Below, one piece after another: positions 1 through 8,223 of a stretch of 64,000 bases of DNA. Under the pieces are notes generated by a model that was given only the letters and a program-made list of their open reading frames with translations, had not been told where the DNA came from and made no database searches. This DNA comes from Streptomyces sp. YPW6 (GTDB lineage Bacteria; Actinomycetota; Actinomycetes; Streptomycetales; Streptomycetaceae). The position numbers were made by a program, and so were the translations under genes. The DNA is taken from positions 2,019,001-2,083,000 of the forward strand of contig NZ_CP076457.1 of NCBI RefSeq assembly GCF_018866325.1, written 5' to 3'. The first letter of the stretch is position 1; each line of letters begins with the position of its first letter.

Positions 1-785
1 CGCTGCTGCATCTGACCAGCGGCGGGCGCTTCTCGCTCGGGGTGGGCCGGGGCGGCCCGTGGGTGGACCTGGAGGTGTTCGGCGGCGGTCTCGACGCGTA
101 CGAGAACGGCTTCCCCGAGGCGCTGGAGCTGGTGCTCGCCTGGCTGCGGGAGGCGCGCGTCGCGGGGCGCGGCGAGCGGTTCGGCTTCCGCGAGGTGGCG
201 GTGGTGCCGCGCGCGGACGAGCTGCTGGCGGGTCCGCAGGACGCGTCGCAGGAAGGCCCCTCGGGAGGCCCGGAGGTGATCGTGGCGTGCACCTCGCCCA
301 CGAGCGTCCGGCTCGCGGCGGCGCGGGCGCTGCCGATGCTGCTGGGCATGCACTGCGGGGACGAGGAGAAGGCGGAGATGGTCGCCCTGTGGCGTACGGC
401 CGCGCGGGAAGCCGGGCATCCGCCCGAGGTGGTGGAGGGCGCCGCACATGTGTCCGCCGGGGTGGCCCAGATCGCCGACAGCACCGGGGACGCAGCGGAG
501 CTGCTGGTGAAGACGATGCCGGGCTGGCTGCGCGAGGGGCTCGACGCGCATGTCACGGTCGACGGCAGACATCGCGTGATGCGGGACCCGGTCGCGTACA
601 CGGAACTGCTCAGCGGGCTGCACCCGGTGGGCACGCCGCGGCTGGCCGCGGACCGGCTCGCGGCCACCGCCGAGCGGACCGGGATCACGCGGTTCGCCCT
701 GCTGGTGGAGGGGTCGGGCGATCTCGCGGCGACCGAGGAGAACGTGCGGCGGCTGGGCGCCGACGTGCTGCCGCTGCTCACCTGA
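1..785 (+). CDS. LLM-class (luciferase-like) flavin oxidoreductase, 5' end missing
   Basis: The reading frame is open from base 3 and ends with TGA at 783-785, so the start lies before the window. The visible part opens with LLHLTSGGRFSLGVGRGG, the strand-loop typical of F420- or FMN-dependent luciferase-like monooxygenases (bacterial luciferase TIM barrel). The C-terminal half has the usual GTPRLAADRLAATAERTG and FALLVEG segments of the last barrel helices. A GTG at 42 could be called as a start, but it lies inside the conserved motif, so it is internal. The substrate cannot be told from this fragment. Family call is good; cofactor choice (F420 versus FMN) is an inference from the abundance of F420 enzymes in actinobacteria. 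Confidence 0.8.
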   Translation, partial: LLHLTSGGRFSLGVGRGGPWVDLEVFGGGLDAYENGFPEALELVLAWLREARVAGRGERFGFREVAVVPRADELLAGPQDASQEGPSGGPEVIVACTSPTSVRLAAARALPMLLGMHCGDEEKAEMVALWRTAAREAGHPPEVVEGAAHVSAGVAQIADSTGDAAELLVKTMPGWLREGLDAHVTVDGRHRVMRDPVAYTELLSGLHPVGTPRLAADRLAATAERTGITRFALLVEGSGDLAATEENVRRLGADVLPLLT

Positions 786-929
786 CCCGGGTCTGTGCCG
801 GTGCCTGTGCCGGTGCCGGTGCTTGTGCATGGACGAGGACCTCGCGTGGGACCTGTGGTGCGGTGGTACGGGAGCTGCCGCCCCAAAGCCAGTTGCACCT
901 CCCGCGGCCCGGGACGGCAGCAGAAGCGT

Positions 930-1322
930 TCAGCAGTCCCGTAGTTCGGGCGACTGGTTGAGCAACTGGCCCCTCACCGAGGTGAACTTGGCCAGTCGGT
1001 CGTCGACCGAGGCGTCCAGCGGGAACACCGCGACGCGGTGGCAGTTCTGGAAAGCGAGGCGCACTCCGAAGTGCCGCTGCAGCGCGCCGCGTATCGCATC
1101 ACTCGCGAGCGCGCGCAGCAGCTGACCACGAGCCTGCTCGTCCGGCGGCGGCGTCTGGTTGTCGGCGAACTCTCCACCGTCGACCTTCAGCTGAGCCACC
1201 AGCGAGCTGATCATCTCCCATGCGAAGGGCAGGGAGGTCCGGACGCAGTCGACGAAGTCGGCTTCGTCGACCTCGCCTCGCTCGGCCTGTTCCAACAGCG
1301 CCGGTGAGACGTCGAGCGACAT
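930..1322 (-). CDS. small conserved actinobacterial protein (SCO5389-like), function unknown
   Basis: A 130-residue soluble protein without signal peptide or membrane segment. ATG start preceded by GAGAGGAG nine bases upstream. It is acidic in the N-terminal half (ALLEQAERGEVDEADFVDCV) and helical in character, with one Cys near each end and one in the middle. I recognise it as the conserved hypothetical protein that sits divergently from nucS in Streptomyces (SCO5389 type), but no activity is known to me. It shares the 273-base upstream region with nucS, so the two may be expressed from back-to-back promoters. Nothing in the sequence gives a catalytic motif. Confidence 0.75.
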   Translation of the reverse strand: MSLDVSPALLEQAERGEVDEADFVDCVRTSLPFAWEMISSLVAQLKVDGGEFADNQTPPPDEQARGQLLRALASDAIRGALQRHFGVRLAFQNCHRVAVFPLDASVDDRLAKFTSVRGQLLNQSPELRDC

Positions 1323-1595
1323 GGGTTTCTCCTCTCGCGACCCCGGAGAGTGGCCGGGGCCTTACGGGCAGGGAAGGGGGGCGACGACGCAGCGTGCACG
1401 GGCGGCGACCTCCTGCTTCCACGGTAAGCGCGCAGTCGGGGCCGCACCAGGAGATTGGGACCACAACCGGCCAATAACGAAGGGGCGCAAAGAGGGGCAA
1501 GCCCGCGCCACCCCGGTGCACCGTGCACCGAGTGACGGGAGGCGACGGGTGGGGAAATCGCGTCGGGCCCCTGTCGTCGAGTAGCGTTGCCCACC

Positions 1596-2267
1596 ATGCG
1601 TCTCGTCATCGCCCGTTGCTCCGTGGACTACGCGGGCCGGCTCACAGCCCACCTGCCTTCCGCCCCCCGACTGATCCTGGTGAAGGCGGACGGAAGCGTC
1701 TCCATCCACGCCGACGACCGGGCGTACAAACCGCTCAACTGGATGTCCCCGCCGTGCACCCTGAAGGAGGGCGCCGACGGTGAGGAAGGCGTCTGGACCG
1801 TGGTGAACAAGGCGGGCGAAAAACTGATCATCACGATGGAGGAGGTCCTCCACGACTCGTCGTACGAGCTGGGTGTCGACCCGGGGCTCATCAAGGACGG
1901 CGTGGAAGCGCACCTTCAGGAGCTGCTGGCGGACCGCATCGAGATCCTCGGCGAGGGCCACACCCTGATCCGCCGTGAGTACCCCACCGCGATCGGCCCG
2001 GTGGACATCCTGTGCCGGGACGCGAGCGGGCAGACGGTGGCCGTGGAGCTGAAGCGGCGTGGCGACATCGACGGCGTGGAGCAGCTGACCCGCTATCTGG
2101 AGCTGCTGAACCGCGACCCGCACCTGGCGCCGGTGCGGGGTGTGTTCGCCGCGCAGGAGATCAAGCCGCAGGCCCGGGTGCTGGCGACCGACCGCGGCAT
2201 CGGCTGCGTGGTCCTGGACTACGACGCGATGCGCGGCATCGAGGACGACAAGCTGCGCCTGTTCTGA
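1596..2267 (+). CDS. nucS: mismatch-specific endonuclease NucS/EndoMS
   Basis: A 223-residue protein with the NucS architecture: an N-terminal DNA-binding/dimerisation half (residues 1-100, [20 protein letters not shown]) and a C-terminal RecB-like nuclease half. The nuclease residues are visible in [10 protein letters not shown] (Asp137) and [13 protein letters not shown] (Glu151 and Lys153), followed by [13 protein letters not shown]. The C-terminus DDKLRLF fits the beta-clamp-interacting tail of this family. In actinobacteria, which lack MutS/MutL, NucS cuts both strands at mismatches and lowers the mutation rate. The ATG at 1596 was chosen over the TTG at 1587 because family members begin MRLVIARC. 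The gene stands alone, converging on the ATPase gene with a strong bidirectional terminator between them. Confidence 0.95.
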   Translation: MRLVIARCSVDYAGRLTAHLPSAPRLILVKADGSVSIHADDRAYKPLNWMSPPCTLKEGADGEEGVWTVVNKAGEKLIITMEEVLHDSSYELGVDPGLIKDGVEAHLQELLADRIEILGEGHTLIRREYPTAIGPVDILCRDASGQTVAVELKRRGDIDGVEQLTRYLELLNRDPHLAPVRGVFAAQEIKPQARVLATDRGIGCVVLDYDAMRGIEDDKLRLF

Positions 2268-2290
2268 CCGTCCGGCACATCCGCGCACGA

Positions 2291-2330
2291 GAGCCGGGTG
2301 GTTCACGCTTCCACGTGAACCACCCGGCTC
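2291..2330. terminator. bidirectional hairpin terminator between nucS and the ATPase gene
   Basis: A perfect 16-bp inverted repeat (arms GAGCCGGGTGGTTCAC and its complement) with an 8-base loop, lying between two convergent stop codons at 2267 and 2355. There is no long T-run, which is common for Streptomyces terminators. Confidence 0.85.
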
Positions 2331-2354
2331 TCCGCCGTTCCGTGCGGGGCGTGC

Positions 2355-4856
2355 TCAGGCCACCGGGTCGGCCGTCGGCTCGCTCTCGGGGTCGCCCGTG
2401 GACTCGACGGCGACACCCGTGGACTCTCCCGGGCCGCTCGCCGAGGAGGAACCGCCCGGAGGCGGCTCCGGGGTCTCGTCGGTGGGCGTCGGGTCCGGCG
2501 ACCCGCTGTCCGACTCGGAGGGCGAGGGACTCGTCGTCTCGCTCTCGCTCTCCGAGGGCGTCGGCGACGTCTTCGTCGGCGTCGGCTCGCCCGGCGTGCC
2601 GCTCTCCCCGTCCGTCGGCTCGTCCGTCGGTGACGCACCGCTCGACGAGGACGCGCTCGGGGAGGGCGAGCCGGAGGCGCTGGGGCTCGCCGGGTCAGAG
2701 GCGCTCGGGGTCGCGGACGTCTCGTCGGTGGCCGACCCGGCCGGGGGCGGGACGTCGTCCGTCTCGTCGACGGGCAGGTCGTCGTCGGCCGGGTCCTCGG
2801 TGGCGGTCTGCTCGGTGGTGACGTTCCGGCTGTCCGGCTCGTCGCCGTCGGCGGTGACACCGAGGGTGACGACGGTGCCGAGCACCGCGATCAGCAGGGC
2901 GCCCGCGCCTGCGGCGGCCAGGTTGCGCCGGGCGCCGCCCAGGACGGCACGGCCGGACATCCCGCGCGCCGCGGGGGCGGGCGGCAGCGAGGAGATGACC
3001 GTGGGCTCCTCCTCGGCGGTGTCGCGGAGGAACAACGGCGCCCCGGGTATCCCGCCCGGCGGCGTACCCGGAAGGTCCGGGCGTACGGCGGTCACCTCGT
3101 CGGCCGCGAGCGCCCCGCCGAGCGGGGCGAAGTCGCCGGAGCGGTCCGCGACCAGGGCGAGGGCGCGGCGTCCGGCCACGGCCCCGGACTTGTCGGCGAG
3201 CACGCCGCGCATCCCGATCGAGGTCTCCAGCTCGGTCCGGGCCCGGTCGGGGTTGCCGGTGCAGAGGGCGAGAACGCCCAGCTCATGGTGGAAGTAGGCC
3301 TCTTCGGCGACCTCACCGGCGATCCGGGCTGCCTCCTGGCCGATCCTGAGCGCCCGCTCCCAGGCTCCCCAGCCCAGACCCGCGGCGAAGGCCGGGGAGG
3401 CGCTGCGGGCGAGCAGGACGGCCGCGCTGGCCGCGCCCGCCTCGTCGCCCGGGACCAGCCGGGCGAGGGCGGCGACGATCGCGTCGGCCTCGGCGACGGC
3501 CCGCTGGGGGGTGACCGAGGGGTGGGAGGTCCACCAGGCGTAGTGCTGGGCGGCGGTACGGGCGTGGGTGGCGGCGTCGTCCTCGTAGCCGGCCGCCACG
3601 AGCTGGGCGAGGACTCCGGCGGCGAGGCGGTAGCGCGAGCCGGCCGGGGAGAGCAGGTGGCAGCCCGCGAGCTCGCCGAGCGCGGCGTCGGCGTGGGTGT
3701 CGCCCACGAGGGCCGGCAGGTGGGCCTGGTGGGGCACCTCTCCGCCGAGCGCCACGGCGAAGCGCAGCGTGGCGCGGGCGGTCTCGCTGAGCCGGGAGGC
3801 GAGCAGTTCGGCGGGGGCCGCGCCCTCGCCGAGGCTCGGCAGCGGAACGTCGAGGCCCTCGGCGGTGGGTGCCGGCGGGGGCGGCGGCGCGTCGTCCGCG
3901 CGTGGCTCGAAGTAGTCGTACTCGTCGAACGCGTCCTCGGGCTCGGCGCGCAGCCGGTCGCGCTGGACGAGCAGGGAGCCGGCCTGGACGAAGCGGAGCG
4001 GCAGTCCCTCGGACTCGAACCAGAGGTCGCCCGCCCAGTTCCGCTCCTCCTCGGTGAGGGGGCGCTCGACGACCTTCTCCAGGAGGTCCAGCGAGGCGCC
4101 GCGGCCGAGGCCGGCGAGGAGGACCTCCTCCAGGTGGGCGTCGACGCCGGGGGCGGTGTCGGTGGCGGCGGCGAGCAGGAAGGCGCATTCGGGGGTGGCG
4201 TCGAGCAGTTCGTCGAGGGCCGCTCCGCCGATCTCCAGGTCGTCGATGGTGACGACGGCGCCGATGGAGCGGACGAGCGTGAGGAGTTCGTCGCGGTCGG
4301 GGCGGTGGGACGGGGCCTGGTAGACGGCGTCGAAGAGGGCGTGGAGCAGGTCGGCCCCGGTACGGCCGCGGCCGTTGAGGCGGACGACGCCGTCGGGGGC
4401 CAGGTCGGCGCAGTCGGCGGCGACGGCATCGAGCAGGGCGGTGCGGCCGGAGCCGGGCTGGCCGGTGAGGCGGACGCTGCGGCCGCGCGCCAGCAGGCGG
4501 ACCAGGCGCTCGCGCTCCTCCTGCCGTTCCAGGAGCGGCAGCTGCGGGGTGGGCGGGCCCGCGGGCACGGGGGGCGCGCCGGCGCGTTCGTGCTCGGCGC
4601 GTTCGGCGGCGGTGCGGCGGACCGGGGCGTCGGGGCCGGAGCCGGGCGGAATCGCCTCGACCTCGCTGCCGTCGACGGGGTTGACCGTGAGCAGGAGGTC
4701 GCCGGCGGTCAGCTGGACGACGCGGACCTGCGGCGGTGTCTGCGGGCCGAAGTCGGCGCCGCCGGAGTCGCGGGACGGCCGGCGGTGGCCGGGCTCGCCG
4801 TCGGAGCGGTCGTGGCCCTGCCCGTACTCATCGGCTGCCCGGTGTGTCGGGTCCAT
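2355..4856 (-). CDS. membrane-anchored AAA/NB-ARC-like ATP-binding protein with Ser/Pro/Asp-rich tail
   Basis: An 833-residue protein. The ATG at 4856 was chosen because GGGGGAC lies just upstream; a longer frame to 5000 has no ribosome site. Residues 1-110 are polar and low complexity. A P-loop-like motif TGQPGSGRTALL is at about residues 131-142, with Arg where Walker A normally has Lys. A Walker-B-like AVVTIDDLEIGG follows near residue 210. The middle (about 300-600) is helical and TPR-like (HHELGVLALCTGNPDRARTE). A single membrane segment near residue 660 (AGAGALLIAVLGTVVTLGV) is followed by about 140 residues rich in Ser, Pro, Thr, Asp and Glu, probably outside the cell. The family resembles ATP/GTP-binding proteins conserved next to a STAS gene in Streptomyces. 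Role unknown; signalling is an inference. Confidence 0.75.
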   Translation of the reverse strand: MDPTHRAADEYGQGHDRSDGEPGHRRPSRDSGGADFGPQTPPQVRVVQLTAGDLLLTVNPVDGSEVEAIPPGSGPDAPVRRTAAERAEHERAGAPPVPAGPPTPQLPLLERQEERERLVRLLARGRSVRLTGQPGSGRTALLDAVAADCADLAPDGVVRLNGRGRTGADLLHALFDAVYQAPSHRPDRDELLTLVRSIGAVVTIDDLEIGGAALDELLDATPECAFLLAAATDTAPGVDAHLEEVLLAGLGRGASLDLLEKVVERPLTEEERNWAGDLWFESEGLPLRFVQAGSLLVQRDRLRAEPEDAFDEYDYFEPRADDAPPPPPAPTAEGLDVPLPSLGEGAAPAELLASRLSETARATLRFAVALGGEVPHQAHLPALVGDTHADAALGELAGCHLLSPAGSRYRLAAGVLAQLVAAGYEDDAATHARTAAQHYAWWTSHPSVTPQRAVAEADAIVAALARLVPGDEAGAASAAVLLARSASPAFAAGLGWGAWERALRIGQEAARIAGEVAEEAYFHHELGVLALCTGNPDRARTELETSIGMRGVLADKSGAVAGRRALALVADRSGDFAPLGGALAADEVTAVRPDLPGTPPGGIPGAPLFLRDTAEEEPTVISSLPPAPAARGMSGRAVLGGARRNLAAAGAGALLIAVLGTVVTLGVTADGDEPDSRNVTTEQTATEDPADDDLPVDETDDVPPPAGSATDETSATPSASDPASPSASGSPSPSASSSSGASPTDEPTDGESGTPGEPTPTKTSPTPSESESETTSPSPSESDSGSPDPTPTDETPEPPPGGSSSASGPGESTGVAVESTGDPESEPTADPVA

Positions 4857-5096
4857 CGCAAAGTCCCCCAGACGCGTCGTGCGCGGTCGCCCCTCCCGGC
4901 CTCCACACGCGCCTCGCTGTCGCTTCCGGTCCGGTGTCCGCCATGGGTTCGTTGTCATTCGGGCGGACGGCCGAACCCTAGACCTTGGCCCAGTATCCAT
5001 GAAGCGCCGGGGTACCGGGCCGTCCAGGACGTCACGTTCCGGTGAGGATTGCGTGACTTCCGTGCCTGATGCCCGGGGCGGTCCGCCGGTCTCCCC

Positions 5097-5420
5097 TCAG
5101 ACGCGCGGCAGGGACTCCGCGGCGATGCCGCCCTCGATGGCCAGGATGCGGTGCAGCCGGGTGGCCACCAGGAGGCGCTGCATCTGCGGCGGCACACCGC
5201 GCAGCACGAGGCGGCGGCCGGCCCGTCCGGCCCGGCGGTGGGCCCCCATGATGACGCCGAGCCCGGTGGCGTCCCAGGAATCCAGCTCGGTCAGGTCCAG
5301 CACGAGGTCGCCGGCTCCGTCGTCGACGGCGGAGTGCAGGACCGTACGGGCGTCCGCCGCGCTTCGGACGTCGAGGCGGCCCCCGACGACCAGCTCGGCG
5401 TGGTCGCCCCTGATGTGCAT
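5097..5420 (-). CDS. STAS-domain anti-sigma-factor antagonist
   Basis: A 107-residue single STAS domain. ATG at 5420 has GGGGAGCG just upstream; longer frames begin in non-conserved sequence. Motifs: LVVGGRLDVRSAADARTVL (strand and helix 1), LVLDLTELDSWDATGLGVI (switch loop), GAHRRAGRAGRRLVLRG. In SpoIIAA-type proteins the loop reads DSSGLG and its Ser is phosphorylated by an anti-sigma kinase; here it reads DATGLG, so Thr is the only hydroxyl in the loop. The protein would bind a partner anti-sigma factor kinase encoded elsewhere. The 283 bases before the next gene hold a small inverted repeat TCACTCGGTGGAGTGA at 5560-5575, possibly an operator for this gene. Confidence 0.9.
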   Translation of the reverse strand: MHIRGDHAELVVGGRLDVRSAADARTVLHSAVDDGAGDLVLDLTELDSWDATGLGVIMGAHRRAGRAGRRLVLRGVPPQMQRLLVATRLHRILAIEGGIAAESLPRV

Positions 5421-5703
5421 ATGCGCTCCCCGGTCCTGCTCCGTAGTAAGTCCGTCGGTCTGTCCGTCTGATCCGCCGTCACCGCCGGCCGTTCCCCTGC
5501 CACCACTGACTGCCGCGGCGACAGGGAAGTTGCCGTCTGTATGCGAACCGATACCGAATTCACTCGGTGGAGTGACTCCGGTTCGTCGGCTTCCGGTCTC
5601 CTCCGGGTAAAATCCCCGGCTCTCCGGCCCGGCCGGCGGTGGACCGGCCGGCCCGGGAGGGCGGATCCGACCAGGCTCCGCGGATCCGGCCCGTACGCGT
5701 GGA

Positions 5704-6552
5704 TCAGTACGTGTAGAAGCCCTGCCCGCTCTTGCGCCCGATGTCACCTGCGTCGACCATCCGGCGCATCAGCTCGGGGGCGGCGAACTTCTCGTCCTGC
5801 GATTCGGTGTAGATGTTGCCCGTGGCGTGCAGCAGGATGTCGACGCCGGTGAGGTCCGCGGTGGCGAGCGGGCCCATGGCGTGGCCGAAGCCCAGCTTGC
5901 AGGCGGTGTCGATGTCCTCGGCGGTCGCCACGCCCGACTCGTACAGCTTGGCGGCCTCGACGACGAGCGCCGAGATCAGCCGGGTGGTGACGAAGCCCGC
6001 CACGTCGCGGTTGACGACGATGCAGGTCTTGCCGACCGACTCGGCGAACTCCCGCGCGGTGGCGAGGGTTTCGTCGCTGGTCTTGTAGCCGCGCACCAGC
6101 TCGCAGAGCTGCATCATCGGGACCGGCGAGAAGAAGTGCACGCCGACGACGCGCTCCGGGCGCCCGGTCACGGCCGCGATCTTGGTGATCGGGATCGCGG
6201 AGGTGTTGGAGGCGAGGACGGTGTGCTCGCCGACGACCTTGTCGAGGGCGCGGAAGATCTCGTGCTTGACTTCGAGCTTCTCGAAGACGGCCTCCACGAC
6301 GACGTCCGCGTCGGCCACGGCGTCGAGGTCGGTGGTCGTGGTGATGCGGGCGAGCGCGGCCTCGGCGTCGGCCGCCTCCAGCTTGCCCTTGGCGACGAAC
6401 TTGTCGTACGAGGCCTTGATGCCGTCCCGGCCCCGGGTCAGCGCGGCGTCGGTGACGTCCCGCAGCACGACGTCCCAGCCCGCCTGGGCGGAGACCTGCG
6501 CGATCCCGGATCCCATGAGTCCGGCTCCGATGACGGCGAGCTTCCTGGCCAC
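5704..6552 (-). CDS. 3-hydroxybutyryl-CoA (3-hydroxyacyl-CoA) dehydrogenase
   Basis: A 282-residue enzyme with the N-terminal NAD-binding fold (VIGAGLMGSGIAQVSAQAG) and the C-terminal 3HCDH domain (VAGFVTTRLISALVVEA, then FGHAMGPLATADLTGVD, ending RKSGQGFYTY). The catalytic His-Glu region is VGVHFFSPVPMMQLCE. It oxidises or forms 3-hydroxyacyl-CoA in butyrate/PHB-type or beta-oxidation metabolism in the cytoplasm. GTG at 6552 was chosen: the family begins KLAVIGAGLMG and AAGGGG lies upstream; the ATG at 6669 would add 39 unrelated residues. Length is normal for the single-function bacterial enzyme (FadB2/Hbd). It is the only gene of its unit. Confidence 0.92.
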   Translation of the reverse strand: MARKLAVIGAGLMGSGIAQVSAQAGWDVVLRDVTDAALTRGRDGIKASYDKFVAKGKLEAADAEAALARITTTTDLDAVADADVVVEAVFEKLEVKHEIFRALDKVVGEHTVLASNTSAIPITKIAAVTGRPERVVGVHFFSPVPMMQLCELVRGYKTSDETLATAREFAESVGKTCIVVNRDVAGFVTTRLISALVVEAAKLYESGVATAEDIDTACKLGFGHAMGPLATADLTGVDILLHATGNIYTESQDEKFAAPELMRRMVDAGDIGRKSGQGFYTY

Positions 6553-6701
6553 GTTCGCACCCCTTGGTTTCTGTTCGCCCGTGCGCTTGAGTTCACGGGG
6601 GTTCACATACTCTCCGGCGGAGGTTAGTACCCGTCGGGCGCGCTGGGGCGGTGAAGAGATGCGCGTCACGTCTCAGATGACGGACATCACACCGGGACGC
6701 G

Positions 6702-7343
6702 TCATTCGGCTCCGCGGCGTGCGTAGTTGAGGACCTGGTCGCCGAGCAGCCCCTCGATGTCGTCGAGGACGCCGAGGGCGTCCCGGGAGACGTCGACGGC
6801 CTTGCGGCCCTTCATCATCTCCTGGCTGACATAGCCCACGAGAGCGTGCTCGATCCAGGCGATCTGGCCCCCGACGAGGAGCGGCAGCGGATCGTCCTCA
6901 CCCGCGCCCGTGTCCTCGCGCAGGGTGGCGACGACGGCCTGGAGGACCTCCTGCTGGAGGTACCAGAGACGGGCCTTGAGGGTGGGGGCGTCCTCGATGA
7001 CCCGCATGAAGTCGGCGAACCCGTCCATCAGGCCGAACTCCGGGGAGACGGCCACGACGGCGGCGCGCACCTCGCGCAGGACGGCCTCGGCGGCCGACTC
7101 GCCCCGGTCGCGGGCGCGGACGTAGCGGGCGACGCGCTGGGTGACGCCCTTCATCCGGTCGAGGAAGAGGTCCTCCTTGGCCGGGAAGTAGTTGTAGACG
7201 GTGTTCACGGAGACATCGGCCAGTTCGGCGATCTCGGCGACGGTCACCGCGGCGAAGCCGTGCTGGAGGAACAGCCCGGTCGCCAGGTCCGAGATGCGCT
7301 GTCTGGCCTGGCGTTTCTTGCGTTCCCTGAGTCCCTCGCCCAT
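6702..7343 (-). CDS. TetR-family transcriptional regulator
   Basis: A 213-residue regulator. The N-terminal helix-turn-helix is clear: RQRISDLATGLFLQHGF, then [19 protein letters not shown] and PAKEDLFLDR. The C-terminal half is the variable ligand-binding/dimer domain. It is transcribed divergently from the two-gene ABC exporter that begins at 7434, with overlapping inverted repeats in the 90-base gap. The simplest reading is local repression of itself and the exporter, released by a compound the exporter handles. The ligand cannot be inferred. Confidence 0.93.
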   Translation of the reverse strand: MGEGLRERKKRQARQRISDLATGLFLQHGFAAVTVAEIAELADVSVNTVYNYFPAKEDLFLDRMKGVTQRVARYVRARDRGESAAEAVLREVRAAVVAVSPEFGLMDGFADFMRVIEDAPTLKARLWYLQQEVLQAVVATLREDTGAGEDDPLPLLVGGQIAWIEHALVGYVSQEMMKGRKAVDVSRDALGVLDDIEGLLGDQVLNYARRGAE

Positions 7344-7373
7344 GCGGCCATCGTAGGGCGCTTCCAGAGATCA

Positions 7374-7403
7374 TGCATTCGATGCAATTTTTAAGTCATT
7401 GCA
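7374..7403. promoter_or_regulatory. overlapping inverted repeats, probable TetR operator
   Basis: Two AT-richer palindromes overlap between the divergent TetR and ABC genes: TGCATTCGATGCA at 7374-7386, and TGCAAT/ATTGCA arms at 7383-7388 and 7398-7403. This stretch is far richer in A and T than its surroundings. Position and symmetry fit a TetR binding site covering both promoters. Binding is an inference. Confidence 0.6.
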
Positions 7404-7433
7404 CTTTTGGTGTCGCTCTGTTTTTCTGGCCGC

Positions 7434-8216
7434 ATGACCGTCATCAGCACCGCCGGGCTCGCCCGGACCTTCACGACCCGGAGCGGCCCGGTGGAAGCCG
7501 TCCGCTCCATCGACCTGACCATCCGCGCGGGAGAGATCGTCGGGCTCCTCGGCCCCAACGGCGCGGGCAAGACGACCACCCTGCGCATGCTCACCACCCT
7601 GCTCACCCCCACCGGCGGCGCGGCCACCGTGGCCGGCCACGACCTGCTGGCCGACCCCGCCGCCGTCCGCGCGGTCTGCGGCTACGTCGCCCAGTCCGGC
7701 GGCGTCGACCCGTATCTGACCGTCCGGGAGGAGTTGGTCACCCAGGGGCGGCTCTACCGGCTGGGCCGGGCGGAAGCGGCCGCGCGCGCCGGCGAACTGG
7801 CCGCCGCGCTCGGCCTCGACGGGCTGCTCGACCGGAAGGCGGTGAGCCTCTCCGGAGGGCAGCGGCGGCGGCTCGACATCGCCATGGGCCTCACCCACCG
7901 CCCGGCCGTGCTCTTCCTGGACGAGCCCACCACGGGCCTGGACCCCGGCAGCCGGGCCGACCTGTGGGACCTGGTGCGGGGCCTGCGCGAGGAGACCGGC
8001 ACCACCGTCGTACTGACCACGCACTACCTCGACGAGGCCGACGCGCTGGCGGACCGGCTGGTCCTGATCGACGGCGGCACGGTCGTCGCCGAAGGGACCC
8101 CCGCCCAGCTGAAGACCCGTTACGCCGGCTCCCCCGCCGCCTCCCTCCAGGACGCGTTCCTGGCCGCCACCGGACGGACCGGCACCCCGGCCGACGCCAC
8201 CCCCGTAGCCGTATAG
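7434..8216 (+). CDS. ABC transporter ATP-binding protein (drug-resistance/ABC-2 type exporter)
   Basis: A 260-residue ATPase. Walker A is LLGPNGAGKTTT, Q-loop VAQSGG, signature SLSGGQRRRLDIAMG, Walker B AVLFLDEPTTGLD, H-switch LTTHYLDEADALADR. This is the DrrA/CcmA-like class that pairs with ABC-2 permeases to export drugs, lipids or polysaccharide precursors. The ATG at 7434 was chosen because conserved sequence begins right after it (ISTAGLARTFTTRSG); there is no good ribosome site, so a leaderless or short-leader mRNA is possible. The permease gene begins 7 bases after the stop, so the two form an operon, divergent from the TetR gene. Confidence 0.93.
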   Translation: MTVISTAGLARTFTTRSGPVEAVRSIDLTIRAGEIVGLLGPNGAGKTTTLRMLTTLLTPTGGAATVAGHDLLADPAAVRAVCGYVAQSGGVDPYLTVREELVTQGRLYRLGRAEAAARAGELAAALGLDGLLDRKAVSLSGGQRRRLDIAMGLTHRPAVLFLDEPTTGLDPGSRADLWDLVRGLREETGTTVVLTTHYLDEADALADRLVLIDGGTVVAEGTPAQLKTRYAGSPAASLQDAFLAATGRTGTPADATPVAV

Positions 8217-8223
8217 GACCCCC

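Noticed and set aside
786..929. small gene in the GTGCCG-rich stretch behind the oxidoreductase
   Set aside because: Only low-complexity sequence; overlapping frames lack start signals and family content.
3285..5045. 586-codon open frame on the plus strand
   Set aside because: It is the antisense shadow of the ATPase gene; composition is Gly/Val/Arg-rich as expected from reverse-complemented high-GC codons, with no domain.
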